Part shown: positions 1 through 14,000 of the stretch, one piece after another
Numbering within the stretch: position 1 is the stretch's first letter
How the letters are laid out: every line of letters begins with the position of its first letter
From: Umbilicaria muhlenbergii
Taxonomy: Eukaryota; Ascomycota; Lecanoromycetes; Umbilicariales; Umbilicariaceae
Assembly: GCA_000611775.1 (NCBI GenBank)
Contig: KK106982.1
Location: forward strand, 186,001-250,000
Direction: 5' to 3'
Length of the DNA stretch: 64,000 nt
Notes under the pieces: generated by a model
Seen by the model: the letters and a program-made list of their open reading frames with translations, nothing else
What the model was told of the DNA's origin: nothing
Databases searched by the model: none
Program-made: the position numbers and the translations under genes

Positions 1-704
1 CTACTATTGCTACGCTCAGCGGACTGGGCCCGACTTTCTCTCCTGGAAGGCTACGTCACTTCAGCTGGCGTTGGTTCCGAGTCACTGCTTCGAGCTTCGA
101 GAGCCGCCTTGGTCGATTATGCCGAGCACCTCGCTATCGCTGATCTGGTAGCCCTTTGCCAAGACCTAATCGAAATTGTGCGGCAACATATCGCCGATGA
201 CAGGCTTATAATCCCGGCATTAGAGGTCGTCGCCTTTCTCTTCGACGCAGGTCAGTTCCAGCGCATCAACGATGTTGAGTTTAAGTAAGTGAATTTATCA
301 CACTCTAAATGATATCAACTAAACTATGAAGATGGCGGATTTTCTTTGCCTTAATTCAGAAATCCCACTTCAAGTCCGGCAATGTCCATAAGCTCGAAGC
401 TGCGGTGAAGGTATACGGCGGGCTTGCAACTATCGACGTGTTACAACAAGACGTACTCGCGAAGCTCTGCAGCATGCTATTGCACCCTTTTCCGCAGGTA
501 AGCAGACTGGCACACGTCTACTCACGAACATGTGACTCGGCCCTTGCTAATGAAAGGTAGATCCGTAATGCAGTTGCCGATGCTCTGTGGGTCATTGCAG
601 AAAACGATCTTCTCAAGGGGGAGGACTGGTCTAAACCGCCCAAGGAGCTCAAGGAGGTGGCGAATGGCATTCGAACACAGATCCTGGTAGGTGTCCAAGG
701 ATGA
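1..704 (+). CDS. Tubulin-folding cofactor D, C-terminal part (5' end outside window)
   Basis: The protein is a chaperone that works with cofactors C and E to assemble alpha/beta-tubulin dimers. Only the last part of the gene lies here. Proposed exons are 1-284, 332-497 and 561-704, with introns of 47 and 63 nt. Using the acceptor at 330-331 rather than the one at 358-359 keeps the frame and yields the family-like stretch WRIFFALIQKSHF followed by HKLEAAVKVYGG. The next exon gives LLHPFPQIRNAVADALW, the conserved C-terminal segment of the family, and ends with GVQG then TGA at 702-704. The frame is open through base 1, so the gene continues upstream. Assignment rests on recognising the C-terminal signature; the exon joins are inferred from motifs and phase. 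Confidence 0.85.
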
Positions 705-1801
705 TCTGCCGCGTTAGCAGAAGGTCGTACGTCCATCAGGGCTTTTTAGCCACTAGCACTACGTCAAGCTAGGAGTTGTCGTGATGGGAAGACCAGTATC
801 TTCCTAGCGTTCCTCTAGATGTGGAAGAACCCAATCATCACCCGGGCGTTGAGCGGGCCACACCCTCAGCCGGTACCGTATCAAACCGGAGTGCCGTGAT
901 ACGATCCCTAGGGGAAGTCAGCCGCGCGAGATGAGTGAGGGTAATACGCCAGACAGTTTTGTGGGAGAGGAGAGGAAACGGTTCCAGGAAGGGGCGCGGA
1001 GATTAGGCGGTTTCGATTGGCTAAATGATGACTTGAGGATTGGGACGTTTTGATTGAAGGCATTCTGCTTCCCTTTTTCGTACCTAGGGATTCATGAAAT
1101 GCTGCTGTAGGATCCAAATTAATGGTAGTCTCGGCAGCGAAGGCTCTTCAGCAGGGCACGATTAAAAGAACTCACACTTCCTCTGACGAAGTGTTGCTGC
1201 GTATGTCGCACTCAACGCCAGTGCTCGTACAAGGATTTCAGAGGTACTCGTAGTCGTACTTCTTTCCAGAAGCGACGAAGACCAAGGGCCATCAAAGAGT
1301 CCCCCAAATCACCTTTAACCCTTTCTAATCCACTTCAGATTACCGCGACATATCGGAGTAGATCGATCCACTTCTAGGGTACCGTAGTTCTGCGGGAAAA
1401 GATGGACGCTACTGACCAATGACATCTGCAGGCCGTTGCCAGGGTCAGGCACCGCATGTCGCGTTACTCCGAGTACACACTGCTAACGACTAACGTCAAC
1501 ATGCCTGTTCCCTCACGGCCCCACTAGGAACGTCCGAAAACGTGGAGTCAAGACGTCAACATGACAACATCATCAATAATTGCTTGGGATCAAGGGTCTG
1601 CGCGGGCATTGTGTCATCCCTCGTACAGCTCGAACCCCTCACTGGAGGTAGATATATGAAGGGACCTGCTTCCATTTACCTACTATCCTTTCCCATCAAT
1701 CCAAACCAAACCTGACCACCCAAGCCGAATCGAACTAAGCCAGACCGATCCAAAACCTAAACCTAATCCAATCTAATCCTCCACCACCACACACACACAC
1801 A
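705..1801. other. Intergenic stretch without a gene
   Basis: About 1.1 kb lies between the cofactor D stop and the small KGG gene. No frame shows family features. The last ~150 bases before the start at 1802 become rich in C, A and T, include a TATA-like TATATG near 1652, and end in a short CA repeat (about 1788-1800). This is consistent with the promoter and 5' leader of a strongly induced gene. A single CCCCT stress-element core lies near 1636. Confidence 0.5.
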
Positions 1802-2179
1802 ATGACCGACAACACCAACCCAGGCAACTTTGCCAACCGCCCCAAGGAAGAAGTCCAAGCCGCTGCTTCCAAGGGCGGACAGGCCAGCTCGGGAGGTTTC
1901 GCGTCCATGGACCCAGACAAGCAGGTCCGTTCCCTCTCACCTCATTTGCACACCCCAAGCAACTACACCCCCCATCCCCACTCCATTCCCCCACACCCTC
2001 ATCATTCCTCTTTTGTCTCTTCACACAATCTGCAACGACGTACTCTACAGACTCGGTTCGGCACTGACGTCTAACAGCGCGAGATCGCATCCGAAGGCGG
2101 CAAGGCCAGCAGCGGCAGCTTCGAGAAGGGATCCGAAGCCGCCAAGGAGGCCGGCCGGAAGGGCGGACTGAGCAGCTAG
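1802..2179 (+). CDS. Small KGG-repeat stress/conidiation protein (Con-10/GsiB-like)
   Basis: Two exons (1802-1924, 2078-2179) encode a 74-residue hydrophilic protein. It has no membrane segment or signal peptide. It carries two copies of a glycine-lysine motif: AAASKGGQASSGGF at about residues 20-33 and ASEGGKASSGSFEKG around residues 45-59. A third short copy, AGRKGGLSS, is at the very end. This repeat defines the bacterial GsiB and fungal Con-10 family, small proteins accumulated during conidiation, desiccation and general stress. They are thought to act as hydrophilic protectants. The start is preceded by a CA-rich leader, and the 153-nt intron is longer than the others in the window. Splicing keeps phase 0 and joins the repeats cleanly. 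Family assignment is firm; the precise role in this organism is not known. Confidence 0.85.
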
Positions 2180-2455
2180 ATCTAGCCCTTGCCTTTGTCT
2201 AGCAATAGTTAGTGGGCAGGTGTTGGGAGCTTCTGGGTGGGATTATACGATATGATAGCAAACAACCAGAGGGTGCTTGATGAGATAACGAGTTGAAAGG
2301 CTTGACATGATGAATATATAGCATTGCTCAAAGTGTTTGGTATCATGAAATATACATGTGGACGCCCGCAACTCCTCGACTCCTCCGCATCGTTATTTCC
2401 GAGCGTGCACCGCCTTACCATTTTTCGCCGTGATCCATCCAAAATTACGTCGTGA

Positions 2456-5602
<3,147 letters not shown>

Positions 5603-5715
5603 GATGATGGGTCCGTCTGAGTATTAATGGTCGCTGTTCCAAGTGGGTTGATGATAGAGAGTGCTCGGGCAACAGAAGAAAGGTTGAAGTTGATGATCGC
5701 GATTTGGGTTGAAAG

Positions 5716-5728
5716 ACGCGTTACGCGT
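5716..5728. promoter_or_regulatory. Pair of MluI cell-cycle boxes upstream of MCM6
   Basis: Two ACGCGT motifs lie at 5716-5721 and 5723-5728, one base apart and about 115 bases upstream of the MCM6 start codon. In yeasts this hexamer is the MCB site bound by MBF, which drives G1/S transcription of replication genes. The motif is palindromic, so it has no strand. Function here is inferred from motif and position. Confidence 0.6.
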
Positions 5729-5854
5729 TGAGCGCGTAAAGTGGCTGCATAGGGCTGAATCCATTACAATACCGCCAACTCCTAAGATTGGTAGCAGTTT
5801 CATAGCGGAGAGATCCGGGGGCTCGTCAGCAGCGTAATGATGATGAACAGCATA

Positions 5855-6852
5855 AGGTAGGCCACGCTTCTGAATAAACCCTTCCCCTTTCTGAATAGAC
5901 CCCAAAACTTCTAAATAGACCCTACTGACCTGATCGGGTTATATGGCCTCAGCGCGTCGATTTTACGCGTCAGAAGTGATAGTTTCATATGAAGATAAAA
6001 ATTGAATTAAAAGGCTCAGTTCCTCACGATTCAGATTTCAAATTTGACCTTCAAAAGTTATTCAAAAACTGGATATATGCTAATTGACATGCAGATCTCT
6101 CACCCCACGCTTCCCACATTACCGCCCCCCCTCACTGCCTCACCGCCGCTGACCCCCCCACCTTTGCCGCCGTCGCCGCCTCATACCCCCCATAACCACC
6201 CCTCTGCTAAAATTCTGAGGTGGTCCCAGCCAACGAAGTGCTGTCCAATTTCAGCCAGCTCACCCGCCAATGGATCACTGACTGGACGGCATGCTTCTAG
6301 GACAGTGACCTATTGGCGGGTGAGCTCAAATGGCCCTATCATGCTGTCTGAGATGCCCCGATAGGATGAAGCTCCCTGGCCTCGCTGCCCCTGCTGACTC
6401 GAGGTCTCATGTTCCTCAGACGGTCTGCCACAGGGGCAGAGTCAGTGAATTGAGACAGGGTGGTCTGCTGCTGCTGCTGCAATGACAGTGTCTCCTCTGG
6501 CTGCTCCTGCTCCCTCAGAGCTCTCAGAGCTCTTGATGCTCACTGGCTGCTTGCTCATTGCCGCCCTCTACGCCCCTGTCCACACCCCCGCCCACGCCCC
6601 CATCACTGATTTGCTGACTGGCTAGCCCCTGTCTCCGCCCCCGCCCCTCCGGCCGAACTTGAAAGAAGATCTGAAAATTCGTCCATGGTTGATTTTTTTC
6701 GAAAAGAGCAGGCGTATTCACAGGGCAAGAAATTGAAGGGTGGGGGGACCCGCACGTCTATACACGTATTTATACCCAACCGGGTTAGTAGGGTCTATTC
6801 AGAATTTTTGAGGTCTATTCAGAAAGGGGAAAGTCTATTCGGAAGTGTGGCC
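5855..6852. mobile_element. Non-autonomous DNA transposon with ~85-bp inverted ends (Mutator-like?)
   Basis: About 998 bp are bounded by imperfect terminal inverted repeats at 5860-5944 and about 6768-6852. Both ends read GGCCAC, then copies of CTGAATAGACC-like motifs, when viewed inward. A 9-bp direct repeat AACAGCATA flanks the element exactly (5846-5854 and 6853-6861) and fits a target-site duplication. A duplication of 8-11 bp together with long inverted ends is typical of Mutator-like elements. The left end carries five extra bases (AGGTA) outside the inverted repeat. The interior is C-rich with a hairpin at 6257-6326 and no transposase frame. It is therefore a passive, MITE-like copy that would need a helper transposase from elsewhere. 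Similarity between the arms is judged by eye. Confidence 0.75.
6257..6326. repeat. Hairpin inside the inverted-repeat element
   Basis: Two 24-nt arms (6257-6280 and 6303-6326) are reverse complements with about two mismatches. They share the core CCGCCAAT/ATTGGCGG and are separated by a 22-nt loop. The hairpin lies near the middle of the transposon-like element and belongs to it rather than to a host gene. Confidence 0.7.
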
Positions 6853-6861
6853 AACAGCATA

Positions 6862-7186
6862 TTGTCATTTAGTAGAAGTAAGGATATACTGCTAGAGCTC
6901 AATAACTTCAATTTTCAGCATCTGCGCATCGCCTTTTCACTCCATCCTCCCGCTAGCAGAAGAATATCGAGGGGCCTCCTCATCAGAAGACCGGAATTGG
7001 TGGAGGTGAGTTAGCTAGAGTTTCATGGGCTAAAATTGCTGAACTGCAATTGTCTAAGCCCATAATGCTAACGACAAGCTGAATCTGGTCAACTTAAGTC
7101 TGGCCGTTGAATCTGGTGGTCCTGAGCAGTTCCGCCTTTTCCGATCGACATGCCAATAATGTTCTCTCCGTCACCCAACTTTCGCT
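6862..7186. other. Intergenic, nothing recognised
   Basis: This is about 325 bases of AT-richer sequence between the inverted-repeat element and the 3' end of the zinc-finger remnant. I see no gene, RNA or repeat in it. Confidence 0.5.
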
Positions 7187-8518
7187 TTAGGTTCCACTTG
7201 TGCCTCTCTCTGTGCATTCACAAGTCCGCTTCGTGAAGGTAACCTTGGAGCAACCTTCGAAATCGCATGCGTATGGTCGTTCCTCCACGTCTGGGTTCAA
7301 TCTACAGTCGTAGGTTGTATGCGATTCGAAAGCGAGTTGCCTCTTGAATGTAAGCCCGCACGGGCAGACAAACACAGCGTTATCCGTGTGTATCTTTGAA
7401 TGGATACTGAGTTCTCATTTGTGGTCAAAAGCGGACTTGCAATCCTGGACAGGACATGGATACTTCTTGTCTTCGGCGGGTATGTGGGTGCGGCGGTGGC
7501 CGTATATTTAAATTCCGATCTGGTGGTTGAGTAGTTGCATCCGTCCTCCGGACAAGAGAGCCTCGGTCGATCCGTATGCCTCTCTTGCACATGGTGTGTG
7601 AGCTTCAGATGAGTAACAGCGACGAATCGACAGCCTCAACCTTACACGGAAAGACACCGACAGGGTGCAGACATCGGACATGCTTTGCGAGATATATTTT
7701 GGCCGGCACGATATAGAAACACCCATCGACCGTACATGGAAAGGTCTCGCGCACATAGTGCGTGAATTTGACATGGGACCGGAGGAACTTTGAGGCTGAT
7801 GTTGAGAATCCGCAGCCGTCCACGAGCGCTCCGCCTCGTGGCCAACCTCGACATGTACAGCCAGATTATATTTCCCAGGCGATTGGTAGGTGCAACCCTC
7901 CTCGATACATCTGAAGATAACTGTCAATGGTGGTTTGATGTGGGAGTTTCGGATGTGAACTGAGAGCTGATGCTCCGATGTCGTCGTGTACGCGCAGCCC
8001 TCGAAGCCGCAACCGAATGTTTTACCCGTCTCGTTGTGAACCGACGACTTCAAGTGCGCCTGGAGATCGGCCTTTAGCCACCCGGCAAACGTGCAGTTAT
8101 CGTGGTGGCACTCGAAAGGTTTCGAATTATCTCCGTGTTGGGTAGAAATGTGGGTCTTCAGGTTGTTCTTGTACTTCGTAACGTACTCGCAATCGGCGTT
8201 TGGACAAGGAAACGTCGGAGCATTTTCATCGTGAACGCGGGAGATATGGGAGTTGAGGCTGTGTTTGGTGCTCGCGATGTACTTGCAAGTGGGTATAGAA
8301 CAAGGAATGTTCGGAGAAGTTCTATCGTGAACGCCCGAGATGTGCGCCTTGAGCACGCCATTCGTCTTGGCTGCGTAACTGCAGTCTGGACGAGTACAGG
8401 GGAATTTCCTAGGGGTTTTATCGTGTATTCGTTCGATGTGTGTCTTGAGGTTGTGTTTCCGCGTCGCTGCGTAAGAAGTACCCTTGATGCGGACTTGGGA
8501 ATGTTCTGTCTGCCGTGA
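7187..8518 (-). pseudogene. Decayed tandem C2H2 zinc-finger array
   Basis: Read on the minus strand, this stretch encodes about eleven zinc fingers of the form C-x4-C-x12-H-x4-H. Six consecutive good fingers lie in one frame from about 8420 to 7840, for example PCTRPDC...HISGVH, PCSIPTC...HISRVH and GCGFEGC...HIRNSH. The array then continues in a different frame (finger PCTVDGC...HVRCLH, around 7750) and changes frame again below 7600. Half-fingers (SCPEDGC..., YACDFEGC...) continue to about 7190. The first finger lacks its cysteines and an in-frame stop lies just upstream, so no start codon is supported. Tandem arrays like this bind DNA or RNA. The frame changes do not fall at convincing intron borders, so I call it a pseudogene. 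An unrecognised exon structure is the alternative. Confidence 0.65.
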
Positions 8519-8748
8519 TCAATGCTGTGCCTAGGGATAAGGTGAGATGCCATCAGACACAAGTAATGTCACAAGTAATGTCTTACTGCTTTGAAGTGAA
8601 TACCTTATGCGCGGATAGAAACCTTGTGCTAATGGTGAATGACGTATCGGCAGACTCACCTAGGGCATGGCTGCACGGGCGGACCCGGCTGTGGTAAAGG
8701 CATCACATTGCGAAAGAAAGTAATCTAGACAGGACAAAACAATTGTAA

Positions 8749-9740
8749 TCACAAAGGGAGGAAAGCTTTCATTGTGGTCTTGTCCCCACCATACTTCACG
8801 ATCTGATCCCGAGCCATTCTCTCCAACTCGCCGCTTCTACGGATTCGAACTGCGTTCAGTTTGTCCACGCCCGATCCAGCGTTTCTTCCTTCACTAACTC
8901 TTCCTCCACTAACACTCCAGTCATTAACTGTTCCTTCCTTAAATCTTCCTTCACTAACTATTCCGTCACTAACATCAGCATGGGATCCGTTGCAGCGACC
9001 CGACACCTCAGATATGTCGTCCGTACCACTTCCACGTGTTACCAATCCGGTGTTGTGATGTGAAACGGCTGTGGATTTTCTACGTGGGCAGCTCGCTACT
9101 TGTACCACTGACACTAGTCCTAATAGGTCATAGGGCGAATTCCAACATCCGGCACAGGCAGATTGCGAGACTTGAACTTCATTGGCGGCTTATATCTTCC
9201 TTGCTGTTATGTAGTTCCACCTTCCTCCCAAACTGCTATTGCATCCACTGTTCAGAGAATTTCCATCCGGTTTCTTAACACTCTCGATCTCCTCTTTTAT
9301 CTCAGCTTGCGCTTTCTTGGTTAATATGCCTTCCTCTGTCTTGGTAGGCGCAGATTATCAAGGATTCACTAGATGTCGGGTAGCGGCCTTGGCTTTTTAT
9401 CTTGGATACACCGGCAGCGATGCTCTGACGCTTCGGAGCGCTGGATAAATATCAGTATGATGACACTTAAACGTAAGAAGGATGAATACGTGAGTTCCTG
9501 CACATCATAGCTGACTTCGTCATTACCGCTCTGCGCAAGGGTCCCGTAGTCGCGTTTGTATGATGCCTCTTCGTGCAAGTCCCCCAGTATGCTATGTGAA
9601 GATTGGCCAGAGTAGCCGGATAAACTACATGAGCGGAATTTGCCTCCGTAAGTTCAGCCCAAGTCCGACTTCCTCCTGCCTGTGTTTCCCGAGACGTAAC
9701 GTGTTCACCTTCGAGGCCTTCATGAACGCAACTTCATCTT
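8749..9740 (-). CDS. Doubtful multi-exon hypothetical gene with a pentapeptide repeat
   Basis: Several protein-like pieces appear on the minus strand. The last (9114-8749, 121 codons) ends ELERMARDQIVKYGGDK...FLPL then stop. It contains about six degenerate five-residue repeats (VSEGR, FKEGT, VNDWS, VSGGR, VSEGR) encoded by a 15-bp DNA repeat. Upstream pieces at about 9580-9470 (LHEEASYKRDYGTLAQSG...) and 9740-9640 also look coding. I could not settle splice sites that join them, and I recognise no family. The alternative is that only the last piece is translated, or that the whole is a relic like the neighbouring zinc-finger array. Confidence 0.3.
8888..8977. repeat. 15-bp tandem repeat, about six degenerate copies
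   Basis: Units resemble CTTCACTAACTCTTC on the plus strand and differ from each other at several positions. The period is a multiple of three, so it makes five-residue repeats on either strand. Confidence 0.65.
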
Positions 9741-9810
9741 GAGAAGTTGCGGTCTTGTTCTTGAGCTTAGTGTGGTACCAGTTTCCAGTCCAGCCAGAAT
9801 ATTCCGCAGA

Positions 9811-10490
9811 TACAAATTCAGCGGATAAAAGAAAGTGGTCTCGGCGGATAAAACAACGGATAAAACAATAGCCTCAGCAGAATGATCTCCGCGGATAAAA
9901 TACTAGATGTCAATAGGTTTGCGCAGATGAACAGCATAGAGAAAACCCAGATGATAAAATGGTTTCGGTGGACAAAACACCACATGTTAAAATGATTCCA
10001 ACAGATAAAACAGCAAATTATAAGATGGTCACATCAGATAGATCATCAGATAATGAAATGGTTTCCGTTAGATAAACACTAGATAAACACCAGATAAACC
10101 ACCAGATATAAAATGGTCCCAGCGGATAAAACTGCAAATGAAATTGCAGTTCACGGCAGATAAAATAAACAATCTCAGCAGATAGACACCAGATATCAAA
10201 ACGGTTTCAGCAGGTAAAACAACAGAGACAAAATGATCTCCGTGGATTAAACACCAGATAAAATAAAATGGTCTCTGCAGATAAAACACCAGATAATAAT
10301 TCAGTTTCAGAGATAAACTCTATACACAAAATAGTTTCTGCAGATAAATACTAGATAAAATACCAGATAATAGAATGGTTTTCGTGGATAAAACAGCAGA
10401 TAAAAAATCAGATAATAGAATGGTCTCGGCGCATGAAACACTAGATCTAAAATCCGGAAAAAACTCATAGTCTCAGCAGATTAAATTCCC
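9811..10490. repeat. Degenerate ~30-bp repeat array dense in GATA cores
   Basis: About 680 bases are made of diverged units of the general form GATAAAACACCAGATAAAATGGTCTCAGCG (consensus split here as GATAAAACACCA + GATAAAATGGTCTCAGC). I count about 27 GATA cores between 9811 and 10420, all in the same orientation and many as AGATAA or GGATAA. No open frame is supported. The array lies between the doubtful gene at 8749-9740 and the 3' end of LST4. It is either a decayed minisatellite or a cluster of sites for GATA-type zinc-finger regulators; the sequence alone does not decide. Confidence 0.75.
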
Positions 10491-11068
10491 TCCCGAGTTC
10501 GTCTGCATCTAATAAGAACAAACAAAACCGCTGACATCCTCCCACAGCCCAGTCCCACAATCATCAACTCTAAGATGAATATAAATAGTATTCATTCGAC
10601 CTAGATTACTTTCATTTCACACCCATCCACCCATTACCGCCCCAAAGCCCCTAAAGTTCCTAGCTACCGATACGCACGCAAAGCCAACACCCGATACCCG
10701 AAACCCCCCCCTCCCTGATCTAGTCTAGAGCGACCGGCCTGTTCTCTACAGTGGAACCTGTAATTCTAGTAACCCTCCGCAGCCACCCGCAGAAGGCAGC
10801 CAAGCCCGCCTTTTTCCCTTCCCGCCCCCACCCCGTCCGTTGCCCTTAAAGAAAGACGCCCGGGTATAACACGCTAAAACGCACGATCGAGAAGCACAGC
10901 ACGGCAAAACCCAACCCGGCACAGCCAAATCACCGCCTCCCTCGCTTCTCGTCTATTCTCCTCTTCCCTTCCTGCAATCTCACCCTCTTCCCACCATTCC
11001 CCCCCGCTTCCCAACATTTCGCCGCTTCCCACCATCCCAACCCCTCCCTCCTGCCCGCGCACTCATCC
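10491..11068. other. C-rich 3' flank of LST4
   Basis: This stretch has no supported gene. The plus strand is strongly C-rich, especially 10640-11068, continuing the composition of the LST4 3' end. No terminator-like motif stands out. Confidence 0.5.
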
Positions 11069-14000
11069 TCACCCCTCCCCCTCCACACAACTCAACCATC
11101 TCCGCACCCCCTCCCTAAGCGTACCATCCGCCGGCAACCCCCTCTCCCTCCCCCTTTCCCTCCGCGCCCTCCCCTCCTCATCCCCATCCATCCCAACCCC
11201 CTGCTCCGCACCCCTCGCCAACTCATCCGCAACGCTCCTAACAACCTGCTCCAGCGCACCCAGAATGATCCTCTTACACTCGCGGCGCGGAACCTCCGCC
11301 ACCTTATCCGCAACCGATGAAGCCAATCCAGGCGCTGGCGCCGTAACGCTAGCGCCCGCTTCCGACCCTCCCCGCCGATGTGACGACGGCAATTGGTCCC
11401 GAGGATGCGGGGAGGCAGCTCGAGAAGAAGCTGTAGAGGGGACTTTGGACGCACGGCCGCTTTGGATGAGGAGGCGCTCGACGGCGTCGATAAGGGTGGG
11501 GTCCATATCCATGATGGGCTCTTCGAGGATTTCTTCTTCGGTACGAAAACCGGATGGGTCGGCGGAAGGGGTGGGCTCGGTGAGTGAATCTGTAGTTATT
11601 GGCGCAGACGGAGAGTTGCGTGTCGTCCTGCGACGTAAGCGGAGGCGTGTGATGGAGAAGACGGTGGCGTCTGCGATTAGTATGATGCAGACGTCTTTCC
11701 ATTTCCCATCCGGGGCGGCTTTTGCGCCTGGCGCTATGAGAGGCGCTGATGCAGAGGGTTCCGCGCGCATGGATCGCTTGATGTCCTCCTTCAACGTGTC
11801 ATATGGGCGAACGGCCTGAAGCGCGAAATCTTCATGATACCTTTTGAGCCAGCCTACAACATTATCTGGAGTGCTAGAGTCCGTGTGGAAGGACTTCGGT
11901 GCTGGAGCGTGGGAATGCATTGAAGCGTGGTCGTTGAAGCTGCTGGCAGCAGTCAGGCACTCATTGCCGGAGCTTATTGGAGATCCAAAAGATGAAAAAG
12001 AGCTTGTCACGGGTAGCTCGACATCGATAACTCCATCTTCGTTGTCTATGGAGAGCTTCAACGGTGGTCGACATGACCTGGGTCGTTCTGGGATGTCCTG
12101 GGCGGGAGTGGACTGATCAAGTGATGTCGTTCGCCGAATTTGGTCTTGGGAAGCTTGAGTCGAGCTTGGACTCGGAAAGCCCTTCATATCGAGCTTTGTA
12201 CCAACTTCATCTTTATTGATTCCGCTGACTTCGTCCACCATTTGCGCAAGCTTACCCAACGGCGCTGAAGCACCCCCATCTTTCGAGAGGCCAGTAATCC
12301 CCAGACCCTCTTGAGATGACGCCATGAGATCGCTGTCTTCAGTTGTGGATCCCCGCCTGTTGCTCCAAAAACCACTAAGCATGCTACCCCATGTACTATT
12401 CTGCTGAGAATCCGTGCTATTGCTGAGACCGCTACTCTCGGCACGCTCGAGATTGTGTCGCAGAGTGAGCGAGGCAAGGCTTCCGTTGCTCCTAGGTCTT
12501 AGCACCGCTGAACGGTCTGTAGCTGCACTGGAGCTTGCGAAATGAGGCACAGGTAGTGTGGCCTCCGGTGTAACGGTGGAGGTGGTCGTTGTGCTACTCT
12601 TCCTAGTCTTCGAGACATTTGAAGGAATGGGTAACGAAGCACCAAGGATAGTCCTCGTCTCTACGGTAGAGCTCTTTCGCTGCAATTTGGTATGGTCATG
12701 GGGACCTGCATGGGTGTCGACCTTTGCCGTTTCTTGCGTAGAAAAGCTAACAGACCTTCCGTGGCTGCTAGGATTTTGGCCGCCATGGCTTTTGCCTCTT
12801 GCTCTTCTGTTGATTGTTCGGCGCAGAGATTGTTGTCTGAGCACCGGCATACTTGACGGAGGAGACTGTGAGTAGCTGGGGTGGAAAGTCGAGGTGGCCG
12901 GCCAAGGTGAGAAGTCAGTTCCATTCGTACCATGTGTGGCCGGCAGGAATGCGGAGAGCAAAAATATCAGGCGTCTTGCAGCCATTTTATCCGATGAAAC
13001 GATGATGGTACGATGTGGCATTGCGCTGTCGTCCCGATAAAGGGAACGCTGTTGCTGCGTATGCCGACGTCGATGCCAGATTGGACCTAAAGAATCGAGC
13101 CATTCTGTATGGTTTCCGAGAAATGCAGTGAGGAGGTTGAAGAAGAAGAAATTCTGCTCCTTCCCACCAGCCCAACGTCCGACCCACCGAGCTTCTTCTC
13201 TCCACACACCCCATCTTCCTTGGCCCACAACGACCCTGCGAGATCTTAGCCCAACAGCAATCCTAACCACAGTATGCCCCGCTGCTTTTTGCACATGCTC
13301 ACAGTGCTCCAAAGCCCTGGGAGGGAGTTGAAGAGTCTGGCGAAGAGGCTTCGTGAGGCCCTTGGGCGTAACACTTAACATGCCATCCGAACTCGGAACT
13401 CTCGAGAGTGGCTGCAAAGGAAGGGAAAAAGTCGATATAACGTCAGACTGTTTCAACATGTCGTGCAGCTGGTGCTTCGCAGCCCGTTCTAACGATGACA
13501 GAGCTCGCATGACGATATCCCAATGGCCCAGGACGTAATCTAAGTGACGGTCGATGTCACTATCGGCTACGGCGGACGACACCATGCTGTCCTGCTGTCC
13601 TTTGTTCGGCATTCCCCAGTCAGTGTTCGTCTCGAATCGAGAGGGCGACTGAGAAAGCCGGCTGGCCTGAAGGCTACTCGCTGAAAATTGCTCCCGTCGA
13701 ACAGATGGGGTTGATGGACGCCGTTGATTAGACGGTAGTTGCAATACTATAGCTACCGCGTACATGGGGATCTTCGTATGTTGAGTCTTTTCTGAGCCTT
13801 TAGTACCAGCAGGACGCTTCAACTGCGGGAATGGATAGCTTCTAGTGTCTGTCATAAAGCTCTCTGCATTGGGTGTTTGGTCGTTTTCAACGTCTGTCGA
13901 TGGGGAAATGCCTGGTAGATCGACAGAAAATAATCTTGTGACCAACATTGAGGGTCTATCAGGCTGAGGGACATAGCGAGTTGAGCCTTCGCCCGTCGCA

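Noticed and set aside
8828-8850. GTTCGAATCC on the minus strand, resembling a tRNA T-loop
   Set aside because: Flanking bases do not form a T-stem and no other tRNA arm is present.
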